Shown here one piece after another: positions 42,695-50,979 of a DNA stretch of 64,000 nucleotides (its first letter is position 1; the number at the start of each line of letters is the position of its first letter). The translations under genes and the position numbers were made by a program. The stretch covers positions 1-64,000 of the forward strand of contig JADZFO010000010.1 of assembly GCA_020849855.1 (NCBI GenBank), written 5' to 3'. Origin of the DNA: a bacterium (GTDB lineage: Bacteria > 4484-113 > JAFGCY01). The notes beneath the pieces are model-generated. The model was not told the DNA's origin. It saw nothing but the letters and a program-made list of their open reading frames with translations, and ran no database searches.

Positions 42695-43528
42695 CTACTT
42701 TGTGGACTGGCGGTTAAGCCTGGAGTAAGCCATCCGTTTTCGGGACTTGCGGCTTGTGGCCTGCGGACTTGGGGTAAGCAGCTCGACTAGTTCATCCAGT
42801 AATGCGGCTTGCCAAGCGCTTCGCGACACCACGTATTGTGCGAGGGGCAGAGAGATGCCCCAGACCAAAAGCATGACACCCAGAACAAACACGCCCGAGC
42901 TGGATCTCCAGGCGACTGTCAGAGCGGCGGGCACTAGAAGCATGCCAAGCAGCAAGTGGTTGGAGTTGAGCTCACTTCTTTCCCAATCGCTGGCAGGCAG
43001 CGTGGGCAGAGAGTCCTCGAAGACGCTGTGGTAGTCCTGCGGCCGCGCGAGAAAACCCAGGATTCTTCTGGATAAGGAGTATCCCGCTCTGGTGCGGCCA
43101 AAACCGGAAGCAGACTGATCTCCGTCCTCTCTTTTGCTCCAGCCCTTACCGGGCTGAAAGTCAGGATCGCTCAGCGCCAGCAGCAGGTTGCTGGTCTTAA
43201 AGGTCCTCCTGAAACGCTGCCTCATGCCGCTTGCCCGGCTTGCCAATTGCAGGCGGTACCAAGCTGCGGCCAGGTAAAGCAGAAGAACAGCATGGGCCAG
43301 CCCCAAAAAGGCAGTCTTGTAAGCAAGTTCTGTTTCCCGCGGGCCGGTTTGCAGCTGTGGACCCAGCAACGCGAAGTAGTAAGCGAAGCCTGCCAGTAGC
43401 GGATATGGCAGACTGATGAAGAAGGCGCGGTTCTCGCACAGCACCTGCTGCCTGGCACGCAACACTGACAGCACCGACTCCAGCTCTGACTGGCGCGGGA
43501 CGGTAACCGCTGTGCGGCTTTCCTGCAT
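42695..43528 (-). CDS. Membrane protein of unknown function
   Basis: 277 residues. Four hydrophobic segments: FFISLPYPLLAGFAYYFALLG, TAFLGLAHAVLLLYLAAAWY, LLLGMLLVPAALTVAW and GVFVLGVMLLVWGISLPLAQYVV. A hydrophilic middle section (about 105-185) contains SDPDFQPGKGWSKREDGDQS. TAACAT lies 8 nt before the ATG. Divergent from the four-gene membrane operon. No family recognised. Confidence 0.6.
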   Translation of the reverse strand: MQESRTAVTVPRQSELESVLSVLRARQQVLCENRAFFISLPYPLLAGFAYYFALLGPQLQTGPRETELAYKTAFLGLAHAVLLLYLAAAWYRLQLASRASGMRQRFRRTFKTSNLLLALSDPDFQPGKGWSKREDGDQSASGFGRTRAGYSLSRRILGFLARPQDYHSVFEDSLPTLPASDWERSELNSNHLLLGMLLVPAALTVAWRSSSGVFVLGVMLLVWGISLPLAQYVVSRSAWQAALLDELVELLTPSPQATSRKSRKRMAYSRLNRQSTK

Positions 43529-43617
43529 CAGTATTGATGTTAGCGCTTTTCCTACGATGCGCTACAATGCAAATCGGTCGCAGTGGGCCGCAGGCCCGGC
43601 TGCAGTGGGGAGGAATA

Positions 43618-45039
43618 GTGGCGCGGGAGTGCCCGGCTGAAACGGAGATCTACAGCGGCAGGCAGCGCAGTGCTGCGGCCGCGAAATGCGCTTTCAGCCG
43701 CCCTCGCAAAACCCTGAGGTCCTTCCCCGCCCTGAAGCTGCCGCTCTGCCTGCTGCTGGCCGCGCTGCTGCTGGCCCCTGGCCTGGCCAAGGCGCATTTC
43801 CTGCCCCCGCGCAGCGAGAACATCGAAGCCCAGAAGAGAGCGGAGGAGCGCGGCATCCCGGTGCCGACGGAGCTGGAAGTCTTCGACCGCCCCAATGATG
43901 ACGGCTCGTCCGTGCTGCTGAGCTTTGAGGTGCCGACGGCGGATGAAGACACCGCGGTGATGGCCCAGGCCTCGGTAGACAAGGTCTGGCAGGACTGCGC
44001 CGAGAAGCCCGTCCTGCTCTCCGAACTGCCGCGCCATATTGATGAGCCGCGCTACTACAGCGGAGAAGAGCTGTCGCCGGAGCATGCCCAGCAGTACAGC
44101 CTGACCGTTGACAGTGTGATGCTGCCCGGTGAGGACGGGGCCCTGGCCCTGCAGCCCCTGGAGACGGGCCGTACTTACAGCTTCCGCCTGATGCTGTACA
44201 AGAACGGCGGCGACCCGGCCGCCGGACGCATTGCCTTCCTGGCCGGCGATGCCGCGCCGCTGGAGCAGTGGTTCAACACAGCCTTCCTGAACCAGGTGCT
44301 GATGGCCCTGGTGTTTACGATGATCATGATGGGCGCGATCTTCGCCGCCCGCCAGAACCCCAACCTCTTCATCCGCCGCATCGCCGGCCTTGAAGCGGTG
44401 GACGAGGCCATTGGCCGCGCGACCGAGATGGGCCGCCCGGTGATGCAGGTCAACGGCCTGGACCCCCTGACCTCGGCCTCCACGGTGGCGGCGGTGAACA
44501 TCCTGGGCCGCATCGCCCGGCGCATCGCTTCCTATGACAGCACCCTGATGGTGCCCTGCGTGGACCCGGTGGTGATGACTGTCAGCCAGGAGACGGTGAA
44601 GCAGGCCTATGCCGAGGCCGGCCGCCCCGACGCCTACCGCAGTGACAGCGTGTTCTTCGTCACCGACCAGCAGTTCAGCTATGTCGCCTCGGTCTGCGGC
44701 TTCATGATGCGCGACCGCCCGGCGGCGATTGTCTATCTCGGCGCCTTCTATGCCGAGAGCCTGCTGCTTGCCGAGACCGGCGCGGGCACCGGCGCGATCC
44801 AGATCGCCGGCACCGACAGCCAGCACCAGCTGCCCTTCTTTGTGGTGTCCTGCGACTACACACTGATCGGCGAGGAGCTTTACGCCGCCAGCGCTTATCT
44901 GTCCCGCGAGCCGATGCTGCTGGGCAGCCTCAAGGGCCTCGACATCGCCAAGGCGATTGTGATGCTGCTGATCCTGCTGGGCACGATCATGGCCACCGCC
45001 GGCCAGGACATCCTGACAAGGTGGTTCACGCCGCTATGA
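43618..45039 (+). CDS. Membrane protein A of a four-gene operon of unknown function
   Basis: 473 residues from GTG 43618, chosen for GGGGAGGAATA directly before it. A long basic N-region and hydrophobic core (LKLPLCLLLAALLLAPGLAKA) form a signal peptide. A beta-rich extracytoplasmic domain (about 60-215) is followed by a helix (LNQVLMALVFTMIMMGAIFAA), a second globular domain (about 245-430, starting FIRRIAGLEAVDEAIGRATEMGRPV) and a C-terminal helix. The second domain has alternating strand/helix character. From memory it resembles proteins labelled DUF6754, but I cannot confirm this. Leads an operon with 45101, 45790 and 46678. Confidence 0.68.
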   Translation: MARECPAETEIYSGRQRSAAAAKCAFSRPRKTLRSFPALKLPLCLLLAALLLAPGLAKAHFLPPRSENIEAQKRAEERGIPVPTELEVFDRPNDDGSSVLLSFEVPTADEDTAVMAQASVDKVWQDCAEKPVLLSELPRHIDEPRYYSGEELSPEHAQQYSLTVDSVMLPGEDGALALQPLETGRTYSFRLMLYKNGGDPAAGRIAFLAGDAAPLEQWFNTAFLNQVLMALVFTMIMMGAIFAARQNPNLFIRRIAGLEAVDEAIGRATEMGRPVMQVNGLDPLTSASTVAAVNILGRIARRIASYDSTLMVPCVDPVVMTVSQETVKQAYAEAGRPDAYRSDSVFFVTDQQFSYVASVCGFMMRDRPAAIVYLGAFYAESLLLAETGAGTGAIQIAGTDSQHQLPFFVVSCDYTLIGEELYAASAYLSREPMLLGSLKGLDIAKAIVMLLILLGTIMATAGQDILTRWFTPL

Positions 45040-45100
45040 TCCAGACGCAGATCCAGCAGGGCATGGCGGCGGGCAGGCTGAGCCGGGGAGGAGCGGCCTG

Positions 45101-45790
45101 ATGGTCTTTCTCAAGCGCCAGTTCCCGGTGATCCTTGCCTTTGTCTTTGGCATGCTGCTGTGGCTGCAGTATTACGTGCCATCGAAGGCCAGCAACAGCA
45201 TGCTGGAGAGCTTCAGCTCCTCCTGGCTGATCACCCTTGCCGGCTGCGCGCTGATCCTGGGCGTCTTCAGCGCGGTCTTCCACCACGTTGAGAAGGTCAA
45301 GGCCAGGCGGGCCGGTTTTGGCTACAGCCTGATCACCCTGGTCTGCTTTGGCATCACCTTCACCTGCGGCTTCATCCTGCCGCTGATCGGGCGCATCGCC
45401 CCGGGCAGCGGGATCGAGCCCATCCCGACCCAGCCCGACACACCCTTCGACTGGATCTTCAACAACGTCCAGGTGCCACTGGACTCCACGGTCTTCTCGC
45501 TGCTGGCCTTCTTTGTGGCCTCCGCCGCCTTCCGCGCCTTCCGGGCGCGCAGCATGGAGGCCACGGTGCTGCTGCTGGCGGCCTGCATCATGATGCTGGG
45601 CCGCGTGGCCTTCGGAGAGATGATCGGCACCCAGACGCTCAACCTGTCCGACGCCGCGGAGTGGATCCTGAACAACCCCTCCACCGGCGCGCAGCGCGGC
45701 ATCCTCTTTGGCATTTACCTAAGCCAGGTCGCCCTGGCCCTGCGCATTATTTTCGGCATTGAGAAGACCTACCTGGGAGGTGGCTCCTGA
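45101..45790 (+). CDS. Membrane protein B of the four-gene operon
   Basis: 229 residues with six hydrophobic segments (e.g. FPVILAFVFGMLLWLQYYV; WLITLAGCALILGVFSAVF; YSLITLVCFGITFTCGFILPLIG; VFSLLAFFVASAAFRAF; VLLLAACIMMLGRVAF; GILFGIYLSQVALALRIIFGI). Integral membrane, no enzyme motif. A ribosome site (GGGGAGGAG) precedes the ATG; the stop overlaps the next start by one base (TGATG), implying coupled translation and a likely complex. Confidence 0.68.
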   Translation: MVFLKRQFPVILAFVFGMLLWLQYYVPSKASNSMLESFSSSWLITLAGCALILGVFSAVFHHVEKVKARRAGFGYSLITLVCFGITFTCGFILPLIGRIAPGSGIEPIPTQPDTPFDWIFNNVQVPLDSTVFSLLAFFVASAAFRAFRARSMEATVLLLAACIMMLGRVAFGEMIGTQTLNLSDAAEWILNNPSTGAQRGILFGIYLSQVALALRIIFGIEKTYLGGGS

Positions 45791-46674
45791 TGCGCCTGAC
45801 CCAGCGGATCCTCAACCTCGACCGCCGGATCATCTATCTGGCCATCTTCCTGTGCGTGCTGATCCCGACGGTGATCCCGATCGGCTTTGACGTGCAGGTG
45901 ACGCCGGAGGTCCAGCGCGGCTATGACCTGATCGAGGGCCTCAGGGAAGGCGATGCCGTGCTGATCTCGGTGGACTTCGGCCCCAGCGCGATCCCCGAGA
46001 ACTATCCGGTGCTGGTCTCCGTGCTGCACCAGTGCTTCCGCAAGAAGCTGCGGCCGATCCTGGTCTCGCTGATCCCCGACGGACGCGGCATGGCCACCAA
46101 GGGCCTTGATGAAGTGCTGCATGCGGTGGGCGCGGACGGCAAGGAGCTTTACCCGGGGCTGCAAAGCGGCGTGGACTATTCCTTCCTGGGCTACAAGAGC
46201 GGCAACAACGCCGTGATCGTCGGCGTGGGCCAGAGCTTCACCTCGACCTTCCCGACGGACTCGGAGGGCAAGTCGACCACTGGCCAGCCCCTCTTCAAGC
46301 AGGTGCGCTCGCTTAAGGACGTCAAGGTTCTGGTCAATACCGCCTCCGTGGGAATGCCGGAAGTCTGGCTGCCCTACGGCGCGCAGAAGTTCGGCATCCC
46401 GATGGTGGTGTCCTGCACTGCGGTGTCCACTGTGCAGTACTACCCCTTCTATAACGCGGGCCAGTTCACGGGCCTGCTGGGCGGCATGAAGGGCGCGGCG
46501 GAGTATGAGAAGCTGGTGGGCCTGGCCGAGATCACCGGCCGCCCGGGCAAGGCCACCGCGGGCATGGACGCCCAGGCGGTGAGCCATGTCTTCATCGTCT
46601 TCGCCATCGTGCTGGCGAACGTGTGTTTCTTCATCGAGCGCCGCCGCGGGACCGCAGCGAAAGGAGGTGCCTAG
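45790..46674 (+). CDS. Membrane-anchored protein C of the four-gene operon
   Basis: 294 residues: an N-terminal helix (RRIIYLAIFLCVLIPTVIPIGF), a globular outer domain of about 220 residues with alternating strands and helices (AVLISVDFGPSA; RPILVSLIPDGRGM; NAVIVGVGQSF; VKVLVNTASVGMPEVWLPY; IPMVVSCTAVSTVQYYPFY) and a C-terminal helix (VFIVFAIVLANVCFFIE). The strand order hints at a Rossmann-like or periplasmic-binding fold, but no ligand motif is recognisable. Coupled upstream and 3 nt from the next gene. Confidence 0.68.
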   Translation: MRLTQRILNLDRRIIYLAIFLCVLIPTVIPIGFDVQVTPEVQRGYDLIEGLREGDAVLISVDFGPSAIPENYPVLVSVLHQCFRKKLRPILVSLIPDGRGMATKGLDEVLHAVGADGKELYPGLQSGVDYSFLGYKSGNNAVIVGVGQSFTSTFPTDSEGKSTTGQPLFKQVRSLKDVKVLVNTASVGMPEVWLPYGAQKFGIPMVVSCTAVSTVQYYPFYNAGQFTGLLGGMKGAAEYEKLVGLAEITGRPGKATAGMDAQAVSHVFIVFAIVLANVCFFIERRRGTAAKGGA

Positions 46675-46677
46675 GCC

Positions 46678-47346
46678 ATGAGCTGGGAAATCATCGGCAT
46701 CTGGGTCGCCACTCTGCTGACCTTCGGCATCGCGAGCTTCCTGTACAAGGACAACCCGGTCTATAAGATCGCCGAGCATATCTACCTGGGCGTGGCCCTG
46801 GGCTATGGCCTGACGATCTACTTCTGGGACAGCATCAAGCCCAACGCCATTGACAAGGTCCTGCCCAGCGACGGTTCCGCGCCGGAGTACCTGGTCTGGA
46901 TCCCCATCGTGCTGGGCCTCTTTATCCTGCTGCGCGTTATCCCATCGCTGGCCTGGCTTTCACGCTGGAGCTTCGCCGTCTACATCGGCGGCAACATGGG
47001 CATCCTGGTGCCCAGCGTCATCGCCAACCTGCTGATGCCGCAGCTCGCCTCGGCCATGCGTCCGCTGTACGACACTGCCCAGCCCCTGAATGCACAGTGG
47101 GGGCCGCTGATCGGCCAGGCGGTCATTCTGATCGCGACCTTCGCGACGATGATCTATTTCTTCTTCAGCCTGGAGCACCGCGGCTTTGTGGGCAAGCTCA
47201 GCCGCCTGGGCGTGCTGTTCATCATGATCAGCTTCGGCGCGGGCTTCGGCTATACGGTGATGGCGCGCATGAGCCTGCTGATCGGCCGCTTCCAGTTCCT
47301 GATCATCGACTTCTTCGGCCGGGCCCTGGGCCTGCGGATCGGCTAG
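46678..47346 (+). CDS. Membrane protein D of the four-gene operon
   Basis: 222 residues, about six membrane helices (WEIIGIWVATLLTFGIASFL; IYLGVALGYGLTIYFW; LVWIPIVLGLFILLRVIP; WSFAVYIGGNMGILVPSVI; LIGQAVILIATFATMIYFFF; LGVLFIMISFGAGFGYTVMA). AAAGGAGGTG before the ATG lies within the end of gene C. No catalytic motif. With A, B and C it probably forms one membrane complex; transport or envelope assembly are possible roles. Confidence 0.68.
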   Translation: MSWEIIGIWVATLLTFGIASFLYKDNPVYKIAEHIYLGVALGYGLTIYFWDSIKPNAIDKVLPSDGSAPEYLVWIPIVLGLFILLRVIPSLAWLSRWSFAVYIGGNMGILVPSVIANLLMPQLASAMRPLYDTAQPLNAQWGPLIGQAVILIATFATMIYFFFSLEHRGFVGKLSRLGVLFIMISFGAGFGYTVMARMSLLIGRFQFLIIDFFGRALGLRIG

Positions 47347-47352
47347 CGACGG

Positions 47353-47358
47353 TATAAT
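47353..47358 (+). promoter_or_regulatory. -10 element of TIR/NDT-like pair (leaderless)
   Basis: Perfect TATAAT, 4 nt before the ATG at 47363 and 7 nt before a second in-frame ATG at 47366. It directly follows the stop of the membrane operon, so the pair has its own promoter. Confidence 0.5.
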
Positions 47359-47362
47359 CCCA

Positions 47363-47779
47363 ATGATGAGTACGAACGGAAGAGTAAAACTACTTGCCTC
47401 TGAGCCTCGCGCGCACCTGTATCTGTCGTCTTCCAGTGAAAGCAAGGTCTCGTTTGCTCTCGTGGAGATGCTTAGAGCCAAAGGGTTTGTGGTTCATCTA
47501 GACGACGGTGACCAGATGATCGAGTATCAGGCTCACAGTCAAGTCCAGAGAAGCGATGTGGTTGTCGTGGACATTACTGGCAACAACCCATATGTGAGCT
47601 TTGAGCTTGGAGTCGCCAGAGGGCTTGGGAAACCAGTCGTGCTTATCTCTGATAAGAATTACAGCCCACCTAAGTTCTACAGTTCTCTGTTTACGCTGTA
47701 CTACGATGCCCAGGAAGTTGCTAAACTAAGCGATGACCTGACCTTTTTGGTGGACAAGTTACTGCCCGTGGCGGCATGA
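47363..47779 (+). CDS. TIR/nucleoside deoxyribosyltransferase-like protein, first of a pair
   Basis: 138 residues. SDVVVVDITGNNPYVSFELGVARGLGKPVVLIS is the core strand-loop-helix of the nucleoside 2-deoxyribosyltransferase/TIR-like (STALD) fold, with the Glu of FELG in the catalytic or ligand position. The protein is essentially just this domain. Base composition is visibly less GC-rich than that of the operon before it, suggesting horizontal transfer. It overlaps the next gene by 4 nt (ATGA). Nucleotide or NAD hydrolysis or binding is inferred from the fold; defence is a hypothesis. Confidence 0.72.
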   Translation: MMSTNGRVKLLASEPRAHLYLSSSSESKVSFALVEMLRAKGFVVHLDDGDQMIEYQAHSQVQRSDVVVVDITGNNPYVSFELGVARGLGKPVVLISDKNYSPPKFYSSLFTLYYDAQEVAKLSDDLTFLVDKLLPVAA

Positions 47780-48423
47780 TGCCGGATAGAGAATATAAGA
47801 GCTTCTTGATCACACCGTTTGCCCCAGTGCACTCTTTTGTTGCGTTTTGGCTTGATCAGCAGCTCTGCGAGCGCAAGGTCCGAGTTCGCACCGCAGCGGA
47901 TGAGATCAGGCCCTACGCCTTCTCAGACAAGATCAAGGAAATGATTGAGTCATGCGATTTTGTAATTTGTGATCTTTCAGGCCCTCGCCCCAATGTGACA
48001 TTTGAATTGGGAATTGCACACGCGCTGCTAAAACCTGTCGTCCTCATTTCAGGCGATGATCCGAATACTGCTCCAAGCGACGTCAGACACCTAGACATTA
48101 TTTGGTACTCACGAGATCTCAAGGACTTTGCCGTCAGGATGGAAGCCGCGGTTGATTACATATTGGCGGTAAGGTTCACTGAGCTGCTTCAGAAGTGTTC
48201 CGCACTTGTGGAAGAGATCAACAAGACTGAGACTCAGCCAATTGTTCTGTGCTCAAAGGAAGAATTTGTCGAAAGAGCATGGAGTACACCAACTTTGAAG
48301 CAAAGCAAAGCTACATGGAGTGCAACCGAACTTGGCCATGACGTCCTTCCATTGGCAGCTGCAGACGGACTTAGTCAGGAGCAACAGTCAGCGGTCTTTG
48401 AGTGGATCAAAGCCCGGAAGTAG
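47776..48423 (+). CDS. TIR/nucleoside deoxyribosyltransferase-like protein, second of a pair
   Basis: 215 residues. The N-terminal 125 residues repeat the fold of the preceding protein: KSFLITPFAPVHSFVAFWLD opens it, and CDFVICDLSGPRPNVTFELGIAHALLKPVVLISG is the core with the Glu. The C-terminal 90 residues are helical and unrelated to anything I recognise, possibly a dimerisation or effector region. ATG overlaps the upstream stop, so the two are made together and may form a heteromer. Low-GC codon use is shared with the upstream gene. Confidence 0.72.
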   Translation: MMPDREYKSFLITPFAPVHSFVAFWLDQQLCERKVRVRTAADEIRPYAFSDKIKEMIESCDFVICDLSGPRPNVTFELGIAHALLKPVVLISGDDPNTAPSDVRHLDIIWYSRDLKDFAVRMEAAVDYILAVRFTELLQKCSALVEEINKTETQPIVLCSKEEFVERAWSTPTLKQSKATWSATELGHDVLPLAAADGLSQEQQSAVFEWIKARK

Positions 48424-48428
48424 TCCAG

Positions 48429-48608
48429 CTACTTATCCTGCTCGGCGGAGGCCTTGAGGAACTCGTGGCGGGTGCGCGCGGCTTCATAGAGCGCCTTGGC
48501 GAACTCCTTATGCTCCGGCTTGTCACTGGTGCGGCCAATCTCGACGCAGCTTTTCATCAGCTCGTCCAGAGCGATGATGCGCATCTTCACACCGTCCATC
48601 TCAGCCAT
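48429..48608 (-). CDS. Small helical protein of unknown function
   Basis: 59 residues from ATG 48608, chosen because GGGGG lies 7 nt upstream; in-frame ATGs at 48614 and 48677 are alternatives. One amphipathic helical unit (MRIIALDELMKSCVEIGRTS, KEFAKALYEAARTRHEFLKA). No signal or membrane segment. Converges on the TIR/NDT-like pair, ending 6 nt from it, but composition and strand differ, so no link is implied. Confidence 0.55.
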   Translation of the reverse strand: MAEMDGVKMRIIALDELMKSCVEIGRTSDKPEHKEFAKALYEAARTRHEFLKASAEQDK

Positions 48609-48861
48609 CGTCATTCCCCCGCGCTGCTGTACACCGGCTGTGCCGGCCAAACCATTTGCTATACCCGTTGTTGCCATGGCTTAGATATCGGAATACCAGG
48701 GCCCCGGCCGCAGCGGGCAGGTCAATTTTCCCACAGGCGCTGCGCCGCGTCTCCCGGCCTTTGGAATTGTGCTGGCGCCGAGCGCTTCGCCGGGCGGAAA
48801 GCCGGCGCTGCAGGTCCCTGCATTATCCTATGAACACCAAGCCAGCGCGGCGGAGAAGCAC

Positions 48862-49800
48862 TTGAGCATTCCCATCGGCATCAGCACACTTGTCGACCTC
48901 GACCTCAGCATGCCTGAGCTGCTGGACCGCATCGCCAGCGCCGGCTTCAGCCATGTTGGCCTGAGCCATGACGTGGCGCATGCGGGCTACCAGCGGCCGG
49001 CCGGCCGGCGCCAGCTGGCGCGCTGGCTGCAGCAAAGCCGGCTGGAGCTGGACTATATCCACCCGCCGATCACGCCCTACATCGACCTGTGCAGCCTGGA
49101 TGAGGGCGTGCGGGCCTACAGCATCGCCCTGCATGAGTTCATCATCCGCGCCTGCGCCGAACTGGGCGGCCAGGCCCTGACCGTGCATGCCAATAACGAC
49201 CTGCTGTCCCCGCCTGAGGAAGACAGCGCCCGGGCCGCGGCCGGGCGCGAGTCCCTGGCCCGGCTGGGCGAGCTGGGGCTGCGCGAGGGCGTGCTGCTGT
49301 GCGTGGAAAACCAGCCCGGCAACATGGCTTCTCAGCGCATCACCGCCGCGCTGCTGCCCCTGATCGCCGATCTGCCCGGCGTGGCCCTGACCCTTGACCC
49401 GAACCACGCGCGTATCGACAACGAGGATTACCTGAGCCTGGTGGAGTGCATGGCGCCGGCCGTGCGGGCGACGCACTTCTCCGATACGATGGGCGCCCAC
49501 GACAGCCACCAGATCCCCGGCGAGGGCGTGGTGGACTTCGCCGCGGTGGGGCGCCTGCTGGGCAGCCAGGGCTTTGGCCGGCCCAGCCCCGGCGGGCCGC
49601 GCGAACTGCCGGCCGGCCGCCAGGGCGTGCTGAACCTGGAGAGCAGCCTGTGGATGCTGCGCCGCCGCCTGGCCGCGGGCCAGCCGCAGCCCGGCGACCC
49701 TGAAAGCGTGCCGACGACGGACGAGTACCTGATGCGTTGCGCTGACAGCGCGCGCCGCATCGCGCTGGGCATCGAGGCCGCCTGGCCGGTCCAGGCGTAA
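48862..49800 (+). CDS. Xylose isomerase-like TIM-barrel protein (sugar isomerase/epimerase or AP-endonuclease-2 type)
   Basis: About 312 residues from TTG 48862 (GCGGAG upstream). IGISTLVDLDLSMPELLDRIASAGFSHVGLS, ALTVHANND, LLCVENQPGN, LTLDPNHARI, THFSDTMGAHDSHQIPGEGVVDF and VLNLESSL give the barrel strands with metal-ligand Glu, Asp and His residues of the AP_endonuc_2 family. An extra segment after SQGF (GRPSPGGPRELPAGRQG) sits where homologues have a short turn before the last strand. The substrate cannot be named. Confidence 0.8.
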   Translation: MSIPIGISTLVDLDLSMPELLDRIASAGFSHVGLSHDVAHAGYQRPAGRRQLARWLQQSRLELDYIHPPITPYIDLCSLDEGVRAYSIALHEFIIRACAELGGQALTVHANNDLLSPPEEDSARAAAGRESLARLGELGLREGVLLCVENQPGNMASQRITAALLPLIADLPGVALTLDPNHARIDNEDYLSLVECMAPAVRATHFSDTMGAHDSHQIPGEGVVDFAAVGRLLGSQGFGRPSPGGPRELPAGRQGVLNLESSLWMLRRRLAAGQPQPGDPESVPTTDEYLMRCADSARRIALGIEAAWPVQA

Positions 49801-49856
49801 TCAATTCAGTCCGTCTGCCAGGCTGGCCCTGAGCATGGGACAATGGCCCCCTGCAC

Positions 49857-50882
49857 ATGCCGAGCTACGATTTCAGCCAGCTTGACGCCCTGCTTGATTC
49901 GCCCGAGGCCCAGATTGACGGCGGGTTGAGCCTGGTGCTGCGCTTTGGCGGACAGCAGGTCTATGCTCGCTCCGTCCGGCGGCACCTGGCGCGCTGGCGC
50001 CAGTACATCGCCTCCGCCACCAAGTGGACGACTGCCGCGCTGCTGCTGCGCCTTTGCAGCCATGAGGGCTTTGGCCTGAGCCTGGACGACCCGCCGGCGA
50101 AGTGGCTGCCCGGCTGGGGCGGAGACGACCCGCGCAAGGCGCGGATTACGCTGCGCATGCTGCTGAGCCATACACATGGCCTGCCGGCCGTGCCACAGGC
50201 GCTCAATGAGCGCTCGCTGAACCTGCATGAAGCGGCCATGGCCATCGGCCAGGAGGAGCTGCAGTTTGAACCCGGTGCCGGCTTTCTGTACAGCGAGGGC
50301 GGGATGCAGGTGGCCGGGGCGCTGGCGCAGACGGCCAGCGGACTTAGCTATCTGGAGCTTTTCGAGCGCGAGCTGAGCGAGCCCCTTGGCATCCCTGAGA
50401 TGAACTTCATCGGCCCCAGCGGTCAGCCCCCGCAGCAGCCGCACCTGGGCGGCGGGCTGCACTGCTGCGCCGAGGACTACTGCGTCTTTCTGGAAGCGCT
50501 GCATGACAACTGGCGCCTGGCGCAGGGCGAGGAGCTGCCCGTCGGCAGCCCGGCCCGCAGCTTTGCGATCAGCCCGCCGCTGATGCGAGAGATGTTCGCC
50601 GAACGGACCGCCGGGATCGAGCCGCCCTTCGCCTCAACGCCCTATGTGCTGGTGCCGGGCATGCACCGCACCGGCTATGGCCTGGGCTGCTGGCGCGAGG
50701 AGCTGGATGCCGGGGGCGCGCTGCTTGTGGCCTCCAGCCAGGGCCTGCCGGGCACCAGCCCCTGGATCGACTTTGACACCGGCATCAGCGGCTGCCTCTG
50801 GGCCCTGAGCCACTTCGCCAAGGTCTATCCGCTCTACCGCGAGATCCGCCTGGCCGCGCGCAGGATCATCAAAGGCGGCTGA
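49857..50882 (+). CDS. Beta-lactamase-related serine hydrolase
   Basis: 341 residues. SATK (Ser53-Lys56) is the SxxK nucleophile motif of class C beta-lactamase/PBP-like hydrolases; LLSHTHGLPA is the next conserved block, and YSEGG sits where YxN is found. No signal peptide is apparent, unusual for a true beta-lactamase, so an intracellular esterase or peptidase role is more likely. A GACAAT hexamer lies 12 nt before the ATG. Stand-alone gene. Confidence 0.82.
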   Translation: MPSYDFSQLDALLDSPEAQIDGGLSLVLRFGGQQVYARSVRRHLARWRQYIASATKWTTAALLLRLCSHEGFGLSLDDPPAKWLPGWGGDDPRKARITLRMLLSHTHGLPAVPQALNERSLNLHEAAMAIGQEELQFEPGAGFLYSEGGMQVAGALAQTASGLSYLELFERELSEPLGIPEMNFIGPSGQPPQQPHLGGGLHCCAEDYCVFLEALHDNWRLAQGEELPVGSPARSFAISPPLMREMFAERTAGIEPPFASTPYVLVPGMHRTGYGLGCWREELDAGGALLVASSQGLPGTSPWIDFDTGISGCLWALSHFAKVYPLYREIRLAARRIIKGG

Positions 50883-50979
50883 GCAGGCAAGCGGCGTCCC
50901 ATCCGCGCTGCGGCTGCTAAAATGCCTGCCTCACATCGCGCGTCCGCGCGCAGTCCAAGTTTAGGCTCAGGGGTTAGGA

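Noticed and set aside
46678-48423. One operon joining the four membrane genes with the TIR/NDT-like pair
   Set aside because: The pair has its own TATAAT directly before its ATG and a different base composition, so I treat it as a separate unit.
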